DNA from: Ruminococcaceae bacterium UBA6413
GTDB taxonomy: Bacteria > Bacillota > Clostridia > Oscillospirales > Ruminococcaceae
Reading direction: 5' to 3'
Length of the DNA stretch: 11,607 bases
Assembly (NCBI GenBank): GCA_002437415.1
Contig: DJPL01000054.1
Span: forward strand, 12,645 to 24,251
Shown here piece by piece: positions 1 to 6,721 of this stretch. Positions within the stretch are counted from its first letter, which is position 1, and each line of letters opens with the position of its first letter. The notes beneath the pieces were generated by a model that made no database searches, was not told where the DNA came from, and saw only the letters and a program-made list of their open reading frames with translations. The position numbers and the translations under genes were made by a program.

Positions 1-67
1 GGCTGAGTAACAGCACCTCTGTAGGTTGTGCACAATATCTCTGCGTAAAATTCAATATGGTAATTTA

Positions 68-101
68 GGCATAGTCCGCGATGGGTGGACTATGCCTTTT
101 T
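68..101 (+). terminator. Intrinsic terminator or attenuator hairpin ahead of the BspA-like gene
   Basis: A perfect 10-bp stem (GGCATAGTCC at 68-77 with GGACTATGCC at 87-96) and a 9-nt loop are followed by TTTTT at 97-101. This is a textbook rho-independent terminator on the plus strand. It ends only 20 nt before the ribosome site of the next gene, which leaves no room for a separate promoter. It may end an upstream gene that lies outside the window, or it may sit inside the leader of the BspA-like gene as an attenuator. The structure is seen directly; the role is inferred. Confidence 0.8.
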
Positions 102-135
102 GCATTTTAATTTCAATATAAAAGGAGAGAGTAAT

Positions 136-3027
136 ATGAAAGTTAAAAAGTGGCTGCTGGGGCTTATAGCCTTTGCGGCAATGGCTGTGCTATGCGTGGT
201 GTGCGCGGACGCGGAGACTTATGGGAATTTTGAGTATGATGTGCTTGATGACGGCACGGTGGAGATTACCGGTTATAGCGGTAGTGCGGAAAAGGTTGAT
301 GTTCCGGAAAAGATTGATGAGAAGAGTGTGACGAGCGTAGGCGAGTATGCTTTCTACAATTGCACAAGCTTTACAAGTATAACAATACCGGACAGTGTGA
401 CGAGTATAGGTAGGAGTGCTTTCGGAGATTGCATAAGTCTTACAAGTATAACAATACCCGACAGTGTGACCGAAATAGGAATGACAGCTTTTTCTGGTTG
501 TTCAAACCTTACCGGCATTACTCTTCCGAATGGTTTAACAGAGATAAACTACGGTATTTTCGAGTATTGTACAAGTCTTGCTAAAATAACCATACCTAAT
601 AGTGTGAAAGAAATCGGCTATGCCGCTTTTGGAGGTTGTTCGAGTCTCACCGATATAGTGATACCGAACAGCGTTGAAAATATAGCCGGAAGAGCTTTTG
701 AAAATTGCTCAAATATTACAAGTATAACTATGCCAAATAACTTGACAAGTATAGGAGAAGTGACTTTTGGAGGTTGTTCAAAGCTCACTGATATTGTGAT
801 ACCGAACAGCGTGACGGAGATAGGCTGGTATGCTTTCAGTGATTGCACAAGTCTTACAAGCATAACTATACCAAATAGCGTGACAAGTATAAGCTCTACC
901 GCTTTTATAAATTGTACAGCTCTTACAGCAATAAATGTAGCATCTCAAAATAAAAATTATATTTCTGAAAATGGTGTTCTTTTTAATAAGGATAAAACAG
1001 AGCTAATCTGTTATCCGGGCGGAAAGACAGATAATCATTACGAAATACCGAACTCGGTGACAAGTATAGGTTCCTATGCTTTTTACTGTTGCTCGAAACT
1101 TACAAGCATATTTATATCCGATAGTGTTAGTGGCAAAATAGCATTCAGGAGTTGCTCAAATCTTACGACAATAGATGTAGCAACAAATAATGTGGATTTT
1201 TCATCTGAAAACGGAGTTCTTTTTGATAAGAACAAAACAGCGTTAATCTGTTATCCGTCAGGAAAAACCGAGAATAGTTACAACATACCGGACAGCGTGA
1301 CGGAGATAGGCAGTCATGCTTTCGAAGATTGTACTAGTCTTAAAACCGTAACTATACCGAACGGTGTAACGTATATAGATTATTGTACTTTCAGTGGTTG
1401 CGCAAGCCTTACAAGTATAACTATACCGGATAGTGTGACGCTTATAAACCACAATGCTTTCAGCGGTTGCACAAGCCTTGAAAGCATAACGATACCGGAC
1501 GGAGCGACGGAGATAAGCGATGATGCTTTCAGCGGTTGCACGAGCCTTAAAAGTGTAACGATACCGGATAGTGTGACATATATAGGCGGAGAAACTTTCA
1601 GCGGTTGTACAAGTCTTACAGCGATAAATGTTGCAACAGGAAATCAGTATTATGCTTCGGCGAACGGTGTTTTGTACAATAAGGATAAAACTACAATTCT
1701 ATATTATCCCGTCGGAAAAAAAGATAAAAATTACAAAATACCTGATGGTGTGACGAGTATAGTCAGCCGCACTTTCAAAGGTTGCACGAACCTTACAAGT
1801 ATAACGATACCGGACAGCGTGACATATATAGGCGATTATGCTTTCAAAAATTGCACAAGTCTTGCCGGTATAACGATACCGGACGGTGTGACGGAGATAA
1901 ACCAGTATGCTTTCGACGGTTGCACAAGTCTTACAAGTATAACAATTCCCAAAAGTGTGACGTTTATAAACAATGGTGCTTTCTTGGGTTGTACAAGTCT
2001 TACAAGTATAACCATCCCCGACAGTGTGAGATATGTAAGTTCAGACGCTTTCGGCTACTATTATGATGACGATGGATACAAAAAGAAGTTAGATGACTTA
2101 AAAATCTACTGCTACAGCGGCACAGCCGGCGAACAATACGCCAAGTACTATGGCTTTGACTATGAGTTAATTGAAATACCCACACTCGCAATAGTAACAG
2201 ATGTAAAACTTAGCGGTAGAGCGGCTGACGCACTGAGAATTAACTGGACTAAGAACGCAAATGCTGACGGTTACATTGTAGAAATGCACCAAAATGGCAA
2301 GTGGGCGCGTGTTGCAAAGATAACTAGCAATAACACCACAACATTCAGAAAAGCAGGTCTTAAGGCAGGCACTGTTTACAAGTTCAGGGTTAAGGCGTAC
2401 AAGATGTATGACATTACTGCTGTTTACAGTGAGTACAGTGCTACTGTTACGGCGAGAACAAATCCGTCCGTTATGACAGGCGCAAAGCTCGGCGGAAGAG
2501 CCGCTGACGCGCTTAGGATAAACTGGACTAAGAATACTTCTGCTGACGGATATATTGTTGAAATGTATCAGGGCAATAAGTGGGTGCGTGTCGGTAAGAT
2601 AACAAGTAACAGCACAACTACATTCAGGAAATCGGGTCTTAAGGCTTCTACCGTTTATAAGTTCAGGGTAAGAGCGTATAAGATGAGCGGTAGCACAGCG
2701 CTTTATGGTGCATACAGTGCTACTGTTACGGCAAGAACAAATCCGTCAATAATGAAGGGTGTCAAGATAGCGGGTAAGGCTAAGGACGCGCTGAGAGTAA
2801 ACTGGACAAAGAATATTTCCGCTCAGGGTTACATAGTAGAAATGTACAAGGGTGGAAAGTGGGTTCGTGCGGCTAAGATTACTAACGGCAACACGACAAC
2901 ATTCAGGAAAGCAGGACTTGCTAAGAACACAACTTACAAGTTCAGGGTAAAGGCTTACTATATGAGCGGAAAAACCGCACTTTACGGTAATTACGGAAGT
3001 GTCAGCGGTAAGACCGCGGCGAAGTAA
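136..3027 (+). CDS. Secreted BspA-like leucine-rich-repeat protein with three Fn3 domains
   Basis: This 963-residue protein is probably a secreted or surface protein for binding host, glycan or other cells. I start it at ATG 136, behind AAAGGAGAG at 121-129; the in-frame GTG at 85 lies inside a terminator stem. Residues 1-26 form a signal peptide (KVKK, hydrophobic core, ADA before ETYG). About 21 BspA/Treponema-type LRR units (LRR_5 family) of 23 residues follow from about 64 to 660, with the pattern SVTxIGxxAFxGCTSLTSITIPD. Three are interrupted by a roughly 37-residue beta-hairpin insert (near 266, 346 and 496) containing NGVL[FY][ND]K[DN]KT. A cap at about 650-680 (YCYSGTAGEQYAKYYG) is typical of the family. 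Three Fn3 domains of exactly 93-residue period run from about 685 to the end. No LPxTG or C-terminal membrane anchor is visible, so attachment, if any, is non-covalent. The ligand cannot be told from sequence. Confidence 0.93.
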   Translation: MKVKKWLLGLIAFAAMAVLCVVCADAETYGNFEYDVLDDGTVEITGYSGSAEKVDVPEKIDEKSVTSVGEYAFYNCTSFTSITIPDSVTSIGRSAFGDCISLTSITIPDSVTEIGMTAFSGCSNLTGITLPNGLTEINYGIFEYCTSLAKITIPNSVKEIGYAAFGGCSSLTDIVIPNSVENIAGRAFENCSNITSITMPNNLTSIGEVTFGGCSKLTDIVIPNSVTEIGWYAFSDCTSLTSITIPNSVTSISSTAFINCTALTAINVASQNKNYISENGVLFNKDKTELICYPGGKTDNHYEIPNSVTSIGSYAFYCCSKLTSIFISDSVSGKIAFRSCSNLTTIDVATNNVDFSSENGVLFDKNKTALICYPSGKTENSYNIPDSVTEIGSHAFEDCTSLKTVTIPNGVTYIDYCTFSGCASLTSITIPDSVTLINHNAFSGCTSLESITIPDGATEISDDAFSGCTSLKSVTIPDSVTYIGGETFSGCTSLTAINVATGNQYYASANGVLYNKDKTTILYYPVGKKDKNYKIPDGVTSIVSRTFKGCTNLTSITIPDSVTYIGDYAFKNCTSLAGITIPDGVTEINQYAFDGCTSLTSITIPKSVTFINNGAFLGCTSLTSITIPDSVRYVSSDAFGYYYDDDGYKKKLDDLKIYCYSGTAGEQYAKYYGFDYELIEIPTLAIVTDVKLSGRAADALRINWTKNANADGYIVEMHQNGKWARVAKITSNNTTTFRKAGLKAGTVYKFRVKAYKMYDITAVYSEYSATVTARTNPSVMTGAKLGGRAADALRINWTKNTSADGYIVEMYQGNKWVRVGKITSNSTTTFRKSGLKASTVYKFRVRAYKMSGSTALYGAYSATVTARTNPSIMKGVKIAGKAKDALRVNWTKNISAQGYIVEMYKGGKWVRAAKITNGNTTTFRKAGLAKNTTYKFRVKAYYMSGKTALYGNYGSVSGKTAAK
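2188..3027 (+). repeat. Three tandem 279-bp Fn3-coding repeats
   Basis: The DNA coding for the three Fn3 domains repeats with a 279-bp period: equivalent lysine codons fall at residues 691, 784 and 877. Each copy keeps DALR[IV]NWTKN, GYIVEM, KWxR, TTTFRK and YKFRV. The copies are close enough at DNA level to be a site for unequal recombination, but have drifted at synonymous positions. Confidence 0.85.
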
Positions 3028-3038
3028 GATTTTAAATC

Positions 3039-3067
3039 TTGACTTTCGTATTCAATCGTGTTATACT
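3039..3067 (+). promoter_or_regulatory. Sigma-A promoter of the antisense (antitoxin) RNA
   Basis: TTGACT at 3039-3044 and TATACT at 3062-3067 are separated by exactly 17 nt. Each box is one base from consensus. Predicted transcription start is about 3074. No plus-strand gene follows, only a short region ending in a terminator at 3124-3168, so the promoter most likely serves a small RNA. Confidence 0.8.
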
Positions 3068-3075
3068 AAAGATAC

Positions 3076-3108
3076 AAAAAGAGGGAAACGACAGACGATC
3101 GCTCCCTT
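3076..3108 (-). terminator. Terminator of the toxin mRNA
   Basis: Read on the minus strand, AGGGA (3107-3103) pairs with TCCCT (3086-3082). An inner CGA/TCG pairing extends the stem and CTTTTT (3081-3076) follows. It would end the toxin mRNA at about 3076. The same DNA encodes the first hairpin of the antisense RNA. Confidence 0.7.
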
Positions 3109-3123
3109 GAAAAAGTAGTTTTG

Positions 3124-3168
3124 AAATAACCGCTTTAGTTTGGTCGCTATGGGCGGTTATTTCTTTTT
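3124..3168 (+). terminator. Terminator of the antisense RNA, overlapping the toxin stop codon
   Basis: AAATAACCGC (3124-3133) and GCGGTTATTT (3153-3162) form a 10-bp stem with a 19-nt loop, followed by CTTTTTG (TTTTT at 3164-3168). The right arm contains the complement of the toxin stop codon (3157-3159), so toxin coding end and antitoxin terminator are the same bases. It is also the first terminator downstream of the BspA-like gene. Confidence 0.78.
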
Positions 3169-3255
3169 GTTAAAAGAAATGAGTGTGAATATCATAACTG
3201 TGAAAGCAGTAAGAAATATTCCTATCTGTGTTAAATCACTTAGCGTTATGTACAA
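3157..3255 (-). CDS. Small hydrophobic peptide, putative type I (holin-like) toxin
   Basis: This 32-residue peptide is too short for ordinary gene calling. It starts at TTG 3255, with AAGGGGGTGA (complement of 3261-3270) about six bases upstream, an unusually strong ribosome site for a stray frame. It opens MYITLSDLTQIG, continues as one hydrophobic helix (about residues 11-28, including FLTAF and MIFTLISF) and ends NKKK. A short polar N-terminus, a D/Q pair, one membrane span and a basic tail is the layout I recall for the 'putative holin-like toxin' peptides (Hol_Tox, TxpA-type) common in Firmicutes. These act by inserting in the cell's own membrane. It has its own promoter (3338-3366), a leader with a stem-loop (3275-3289), its own terminator (3076-3108) and an antisense RNA across its 3' end. 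The family match is from memory; the gene structure is seen directly. Confidence 0.8.
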   Translation of the reverse strand: MYITLSDLTQIGIFLTAFTVMIFTLISFNKKK

Positions 3256-3274
3256 CAGCTTCACCCCCTTTCAC

Positions 3275-3289
3275 AGTGCTTAAAGCACT
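3275..3289 (-). promoter_or_regulatory. Leader stem-loop just upstream of the toxin ribosome site
   Basis: AGTGCT (3275-3280) and AGCACT (3284-3289) form a 6-bp stem with a 3-nt loop, four bases from the AAGGGGGTGA ribosome site. In type I toxin mRNAs such leader structures often tune ribosome access; here that is inference only. Confidence 0.45.
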
Positions 3290-3337
3290 TTTGGGAGATG
3301 AATTGACCGCCTGACGTCCAAGGTTTCCCTCGTGAAT

Positions 3338-3366
3338 ATTTTAGCATATATTGTTAAACAATTCAA
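3338..3366 (-). promoter_or_regulatory. Sigma-A promoter of the toxin mRNA
   Basis: On the minus strand TTGAAT (3366-3361) and TAAAAT (3343-3338) are separated by 17 nt, with TGC directly before the -10 box (extended -10 character). Predicted start is G at about 3331, giving an mRNA of about 256 nt to the terminator at 3076-3108. The promoter begins right after the terminator of the NAD operon, so the toxin is a separate unit. Confidence 0.75.
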
Positions 3367-3371
3367 CAGTA

Positions 3372-3404
3372 AACCGCAGTACCGATTCGATACTGCGGTT
3401 ATTT
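3372..3404 (-). terminator. Terminator hairpin after the nadBC operon
   Basis: A perfect 10-bp inverted repeat (AACCGCAGTA 3372-3381, TACTGCGGTT 3391-3400) with a 9-nt loop lies 12 nt beyond the stop codon of the Nudix fusion gene. The T-tract is short on either strand (TTTACTG on the minus strand), so termination may be moderate. Position and stem strength make it the likely end of the operon. Confidence 0.6.
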
Positions 3405-3416
3405 GATATACTTCTC

Positions 3417-4193
3417 TTACTTACTCTTCCTGTTCAGATACTCCTCGCAGGCTTTCAGTATGCCTTTATCCTGCTCCCAGTTGAGCTTGTTCATAGCGTC
3501 CTCGTAGCTTAACAGCCAGTCGCCTATTACTTCTTCCTGCTGAATGGTAACAGCGGCGTTTCTGTCAAAGCTTCCTGCGAAGAATACGCTTGTCTTTTCG
3601 GTATTGTCAAGCGTGTGGAATGTATATTCCGCACGGAAATTTTCATCTAATTCGGCTTTAAGTCCGCATTCTTCGAAAACCTCACGCAGAGCGGTTTCAC
3701 GCTCGCTTTCGCCGTATTCGATATGACCCTTCGGAAAGCCGATATGTCCGCTGTTGTTCTTGATAAGGAAATATCTGCGATTATTGCCGTTACCCGTATA
3801 CATTACTGCACCGCAGGTTTTTTCATATAATGCGAATATTTCGGCGGTGTGGAATTGCTCCTGAAAATGCACGGCATTCACTATATTGCACTCACAGCAA
3901 AGCTCCGTTCCGACAAGCTCTGCGGGTACTCCGACCCACTTGTCCTCGTTGTCATCGGTGCGCATTATCGTTGCTATGATAACGCATTCCACCTTTTTTA
4001 CAGGCTTATCTGCTCCGAGAATGTATACGTCCTGTTCTTCGCCGTCACCGCCGAGAAGTCCCTCGACATAGCCGTAGTTTATCGGATAGATTATCTCCGG
4101 GTGCTTTGGGTGATGTGTGCCTATCGGGCGGTCGACTGTCACGGTGACAGCCTTTCCTATATATGATTTGTCACCTCTCGGTATTTGTATCAT
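3417..4193 (-). CDS. Inorganic pyrophosphatase-like domain fused to a Nudix hydrolase
   Basis: This is a 258-residue two-domain protein, last gene of the nadBC operon. Residues 1 to about 118 resemble a family I inorganic pyrophosphatase, with IYPINYGYVEG (35-45), DGEEQD (50-55) and RTDDNEDKWVGVP (78-90). These match the YPxNYGY, DGDPxD and TDEAGEDxK-VP blocks of the E. coli enzyme. The middle aspartate of DGDxxD is glutamate here, and the N-terminal glutamate of the IEIP block is glutamine (IQIP), so activity may be altered. Residues about 124-253 are Nudix. The box is complete at 156-178 (G-x5-E-x7-REVFEECGL), and FPKGH next to it is typical of diadenosine tetraphosphate (Ap4A) hydrolases. 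The start is ATG 4193 behind AAAGGAA, 18 nt after the previous stop. A role in clearing pyrophosphate or dinucleotides made near NAD synthesis is inferred. Confidence 0.85.
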   Translation of the reverse strand: MIQIPRGDKSYIGKAVTVTVDRPIGTHHPKHPEIIYPINYGYVEGLLGGDGEEQDVYILGADKPVKKVECVIIATIMRTDDNEDKWVGVPAELVGTELCCECNIVNAVHFQEQFHTAEIFALYEKTCGAVMYTGNGNNRRYFLIKNNSGHIGFPKGHIEYGESERETALREVFEECGLKAELDENFRAEYTFHTLDNTEKTSVFFAGSFDRNAAVTIQQEEVIGDWLLSYEDAMNKLNWEQDKGILKACEEYLNRKSK

Positions 4194-4211
4194 AGCTTTT
4201 CCTTTCTGCGG

Positions 4212-4382
4212 TCACTGCTTTCTTGCAAGCTCGTATTCATCATCGTTTCTGAAATACGGACAGTTGTAGTTGTCGCCCGTTATAAAACGGCGCAGCTCGT
4301 CCTCGTCAAGGTTTACAAGGCAGGTGTAGCAGTCGTATTCATCGTCATAGACGTAGTTTACACAACAGTCGCAGTTTGTCAT
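4212..4382 (-). CDS. Small cysteine-rich conserved protein (DUF6472-like)
   Basis: This 56-residue protein begins MTNCDCCVNYVYDDEYDCY and ends DDEYELARKQ. Six cysteines lie at 4, 6, 7, 18, 21 and 41 in an acidic, tyrosine-rich frame (DEYDCYTC, NLDEDEL, NCPYF), which suggests metal binding or a redox role. I recall similar short proteins in Clostridia under the name DUF6472; their function is not known to me. I choose ATG 4382, which overlaps the nadC stop as ATGA, over an in-frame GTG at 4397 that would add five residues (MEEES). Translational coupling to nadC and 18-nt spacing to the Nudix fusion gene make it a true operon member. Confidence 0.75.
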   Translation of the reverse strand: MTNCDCCVNYVYDDEYDCYTCLVNLDEDELRRFITGDNYNCPYFRNDDEYELARKQ

Positions 4383-5224
4383 GCTTTCTTCTTCCACTTC
4401 ATCGAAATGTCGAATGCGGTCACGCTGTGTGTAAGCGCGCCAAGGCTGATTATATCAACGCCTGTCAGCGCAACGTCACGGATATTGTCAAGCGTTACGT
4501 TTCCGCTGGCTTCAAGCTTTGCTCTGCCCGCGTTTATCTCGACCGCTTTCTTCATATCCTCACAGCTCATATTGTCAAGCATAATAACGTCAGCCTTTAC
4601 GGCAAGCGCTTCATTCAGCTCGACAAAGTTGCGCACTTCAACTTCTATCTGTAGCATATGTCCCGCCTTTTTGCGCAGTGCTGTTACTGCCTGTGTTATG
4701 CCGCCGTATGCGTCAATGTGGTTATCCTTAAGCATTGCCGCGTCTGTAAGGTTGTAGCGGTGGTTTCTTCCGCCGCCTGCGACTACAGAATATTTCTGTA
4801 GGGGGCGTAAGCCGGGGAGAGTCTTTCTCGTATCTGCGATAGAAGCGTTAGTGCCCTCTACTGCCTTTACGCACTTGTTTGTGTAGCTTGCAATACCGCT
4901 CATATGCTGTAAAAGATTAAGCGCTGTACGCTCGGCTTTCAGCATAGCGCAAGTTTGGCCCTTGAACTCGGCGATGATATCGCCTTTTTTTATAGCGTCG
5001 CCGTCCTTGAAGTGAATATTCATCTCAATCGTATCATCAAGTAAGGTGAACACACGCATAGCAACATCTATACCCGCAAGCACGCCGTCAGCCTTAGATA
5101 CAAAATAAGCCTCGGATATATCGTCCTCGTCAATGAGCAGGTCTGTTGTGCTGTCGATATAGTTTATATCCTCTGTTATCGCCCTTTTTATCAGGTCGTC
5201 AACGTAAAACTGTAATAATTTCAT
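4379..5224 (-). CDS. nadC: Nicotinate-nucleotide pyrophosphorylase (quinolinate phosphoribosyltransferase)
   Basis: The enzyme converts quinolinate and PRPP into nicotinate mononucleotide, CO2 and pyrophosphate, in the cytoplasm, as the third step of de novo NAD synthesis. The 281 residues fit the family. Key blocks are ERTALNLLQHMSGIAS (98-113), DTRKTLPGLR (131-140, the TRKT substrate-binding motif), GGGRNHRYNL (150-159, with the conserved H-R pair) and LKDNHI (165-170). The ATG at 5224 overlaps the nadB stop by ATGA, and its own stop overlaps the ATG of the next small gene in the same way, so the three are translationally coupled. Confidence 0.96.
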   Translation of the reverse strand: MKLLQFYVDDLIKRAITEDINYIDSTTDLLIDEDDISEAYFVSKADGVLAGIDVAMRVFTLLDDTIEMNIHFKDGDAIKKGDIIAEFKGQTCAMLKAERTALNLLQHMSGIASYTNKCVKAVEGTNASIADTRKTLPGLRPLQKYSVVAGGGRNHRYNLTDAAMLKDNHIDAYGGITQAVTALRKKAGHMLQIEVEVRNFVELNEALAVKADVIMLDNMSCEDMKKAVEINAGRAKLEASGNVTLDNIRDVALTGVDIISLGALTHSVTAFDISMKWKKKA

Positions 5225-6705
5225 TCGATTATGCCCTTTTCCTTTCCCTCTGCTACTACTTCACTGAGGATTATGTAAGCAACGGTCGTCAGCGACTTAG
5301 CCTCGATATAGTCGGGAGTAACCTCAAAGCCGCCGTTGTCGAGCAGGTCTTTAAGCTCGGTTACGCGCTTTATATCCTTAGCCGCTTCAACATAGTCGGG
5401 CACTACGAAATATGAGCGCTGCATTATGTGCCTTATTTCTGTACGAATTCCCTTGGGGAGCGGCTTGCCGTCGGGTGAGGGATAATCAATTTCGATTGTT
5501 CCAAGCTCGTGGTGAACATTGTTCTTGTTGATATCCTCGGCAATAAGACGGCTGAATACCAGTGCCTCAAGCAGAGAATTACTTGCAAGACGGTTGATAC
5601 CGTGAACGCCTGTATGCGCACATTCGCCTGCGGCATATAAGCCCTTTACATTGGTCGCGCCGTGTCCGTTTACGCCGATACCGCCCATCAGATAGTGCTG
5701 GCAGGGGTATATCGGGATAGGTTCTTTTGTCATATCATAGCCCTTTTCAAGAACCTTGTTATAAATCATAGGGAAGCGGTTTCTGACAAATTCGGGGTCT
5801 TTGTAGGAAATATCAAGATAGAACTTGTCACTGCCTGTTTCCCTCTGTTCCTTCAGCATATCCTTTGAAACCACATCACGGGGAGCAAGCTCCTTGCGCT
5901 CGGGCTCGTACTTGTGCATAAAGCGCTCCTTGCGGCAATTAAGAAGGTATGCACCCTCACCTCTTACCGCCTCGGATACGAGGAAGCATTCGCGGTTTTC
6001 GTGGTCTGCAAATGCTGTGGGGTGGAACTGTATGTAGCTTAAATGCTGGATATCAGCACCCATATTGTATGCAAACTGTATACCGTCACCGGTAGCAATT
6101 GCCGAGTTTGTGGTATAATCGTAAACTCTTCCTATGCCGCCTGTTGCAAGAACGGTGTTCTTTGTGGTATAATAGCTGTGCTTTCCCTCGTGGAGCACAT
6201 CAAACAGGAAATCATCGCCGCGCTTGGTAAGACCGAGTAGGTGAGAGTTTTCAAGAATTGTGACATTGGGCAGCTTCTTTACGCCCTCAATAAGAGAGGT
6301 CACTATCTCAAAGCCCGTGCTGTCCTTATGATGAGCAATTCTGTGGCGGCAGTGTCCACCCTCAAGGGTAAGGTCGATCGAGCCGTCCTGCTTTCTGTCA
6401 AAGTCTACTCCGTAGTTGAGAAGATTTTTAACGTCTTTCGGACCTTGCTCAACCAGTATGCGAACATTGTCGATATTGTTCTTGTAGCCGCCGGCTATAA
6501 GCGTGTCCTTGATGTGCAGTTCGTAGTTGTCATTTGACGTATCCATTACAGCGGCAACACCGCCCTGTGCGAGAGCCGAGTTGCAAAGTGTCAGCTCACG
6601 CTTTGAGAGCATGAGTATCTTCATACTGCTGTCAAGGTTCAGAGCCGCATAAAGACCCGAAACACCTGTGCCGACAATGATCACGTCGTATTCTTGGAAC
6701 TTCAT
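5221..6705 (-). CDS. nadB: L-aspartate oxidase
   Basis: This FAD enzyme oxidises L-aspartate to iminoaspartate, the substrate of quinolinate synthase NadA, and is the first gene of the operon. I start it at ATG 6705 because AGGTGG lies eight bases upstream; the longer frame from GTG 6717 would begin inside that ribosome site. The resulting 494 residues show the N-terminal dinucleotide fold VGTGVSGLYAA (11-21) and NSALAQGGVAAV (42-53). EGGHCRHRI (115-123), QFHPTAF and RDVV belong to the succinate dehydrogenase/fumarate reductase flavoprotein superfamily. LYAAGECAHTGVHG and NRLASNSLLEALVF form the C-terminal FAD contacts. It is somewhat shorter than the 540-residue E. coli enzyme, mostly in the C-terminal helical part. 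nadA is absent from the window. Confidence 0.96.
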   Translation of the reverse strand: MKFQEYDVIIVGTGVSGLYAALNLDSSMKILMLSKRELTLCNSALAQGGVAAVMDTSNDNYELHIKDTLIAGGYKNNIDNVRILVEQGPKDVKNLLNYGVDFDRKQDGSIDLTLEGGHCRHRIAHHKDSTGFEIVTSLIEGVKKLPNVTILENSHLLGLTKRGDDFLFDVLHEGKHSYYTTKNTVLATGGIGRVYDYTTNSAIATGDGIQFAYNMGADIQHLSYIQFHPTAFADHENRECFLVSEAVRGEGAYLLNCRKERFMHKYEPERKELAPRDVVSKDMLKEQRETGSDKFYLDISYKDPEFVRNRFPMIYNKVLEKGYDMTKEPIPIYPCQHYLMGGIGVNGHGATNVKGLYAAGECAHTGVHGINRLASNSLLEALVFSRLIAEDINKNNVHHELGTIEIDYPSPDGKPLPKGIRTEIRHIMQRSYFVVPDYVEAAKDIKRVTELKDLLDNGGFEVTPDYIEAKSLTTVAYIILSEVVAEGKEKGIIE

Positions 6706-6721
6706 AAAGATTACCACCTTT

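Larger units (their letters stand above)
3074..3168 (+). ncRNA. Antisense RNA, putative type I antitoxin
   Basis: A transcript of about 95 nt is predicted from the promoter at 3039-3067 to the terminator at 3124-3168. It has no open reading frame worth the name. It is complementary to the 3' untranslated region, the stop codon and the last three codons of the small hydrophobic peptide gene on the opposite strand. Its first half folds as a hairpin (AGGGA 3082-3086 with TCCCT 3103-3107, and CGA 3089-3091 with TCG 3099-3101). A convergent antisense RNA covering the toxin 3' end is the layout known for TxpA/RatA and BsrE/SR5 of Bacillus. The BspA-like gene has no terminator of its own, so its read-through would also make this RNA. 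Expression is inferred. Confidence 0.72.

Noticed and set aside
1..66. Possible 3' end of an upstream plus-strand gene (frames ending at TAA 8-10 or TAG 64-66)
   Set aside because: Too short to show coding character; the terminator at 68-101 only hints that a transcript arrives from the left.
85..135. Upstream GTG start extending the BspA-like protein by 17 residues
   Set aside because: The extension lies in the terminator stem and T run, lacks a ribosome site and would bury the signal peptide; ATG 136 has AAAGGAGAG in front of it.
4185..4757. 190-codon plus-strand frame opposite nadC
   Set aside because: It is a shadow of nadC and the small cysteine-rich gene; the serine/valine/alanine-rich product has no recognisable domain.
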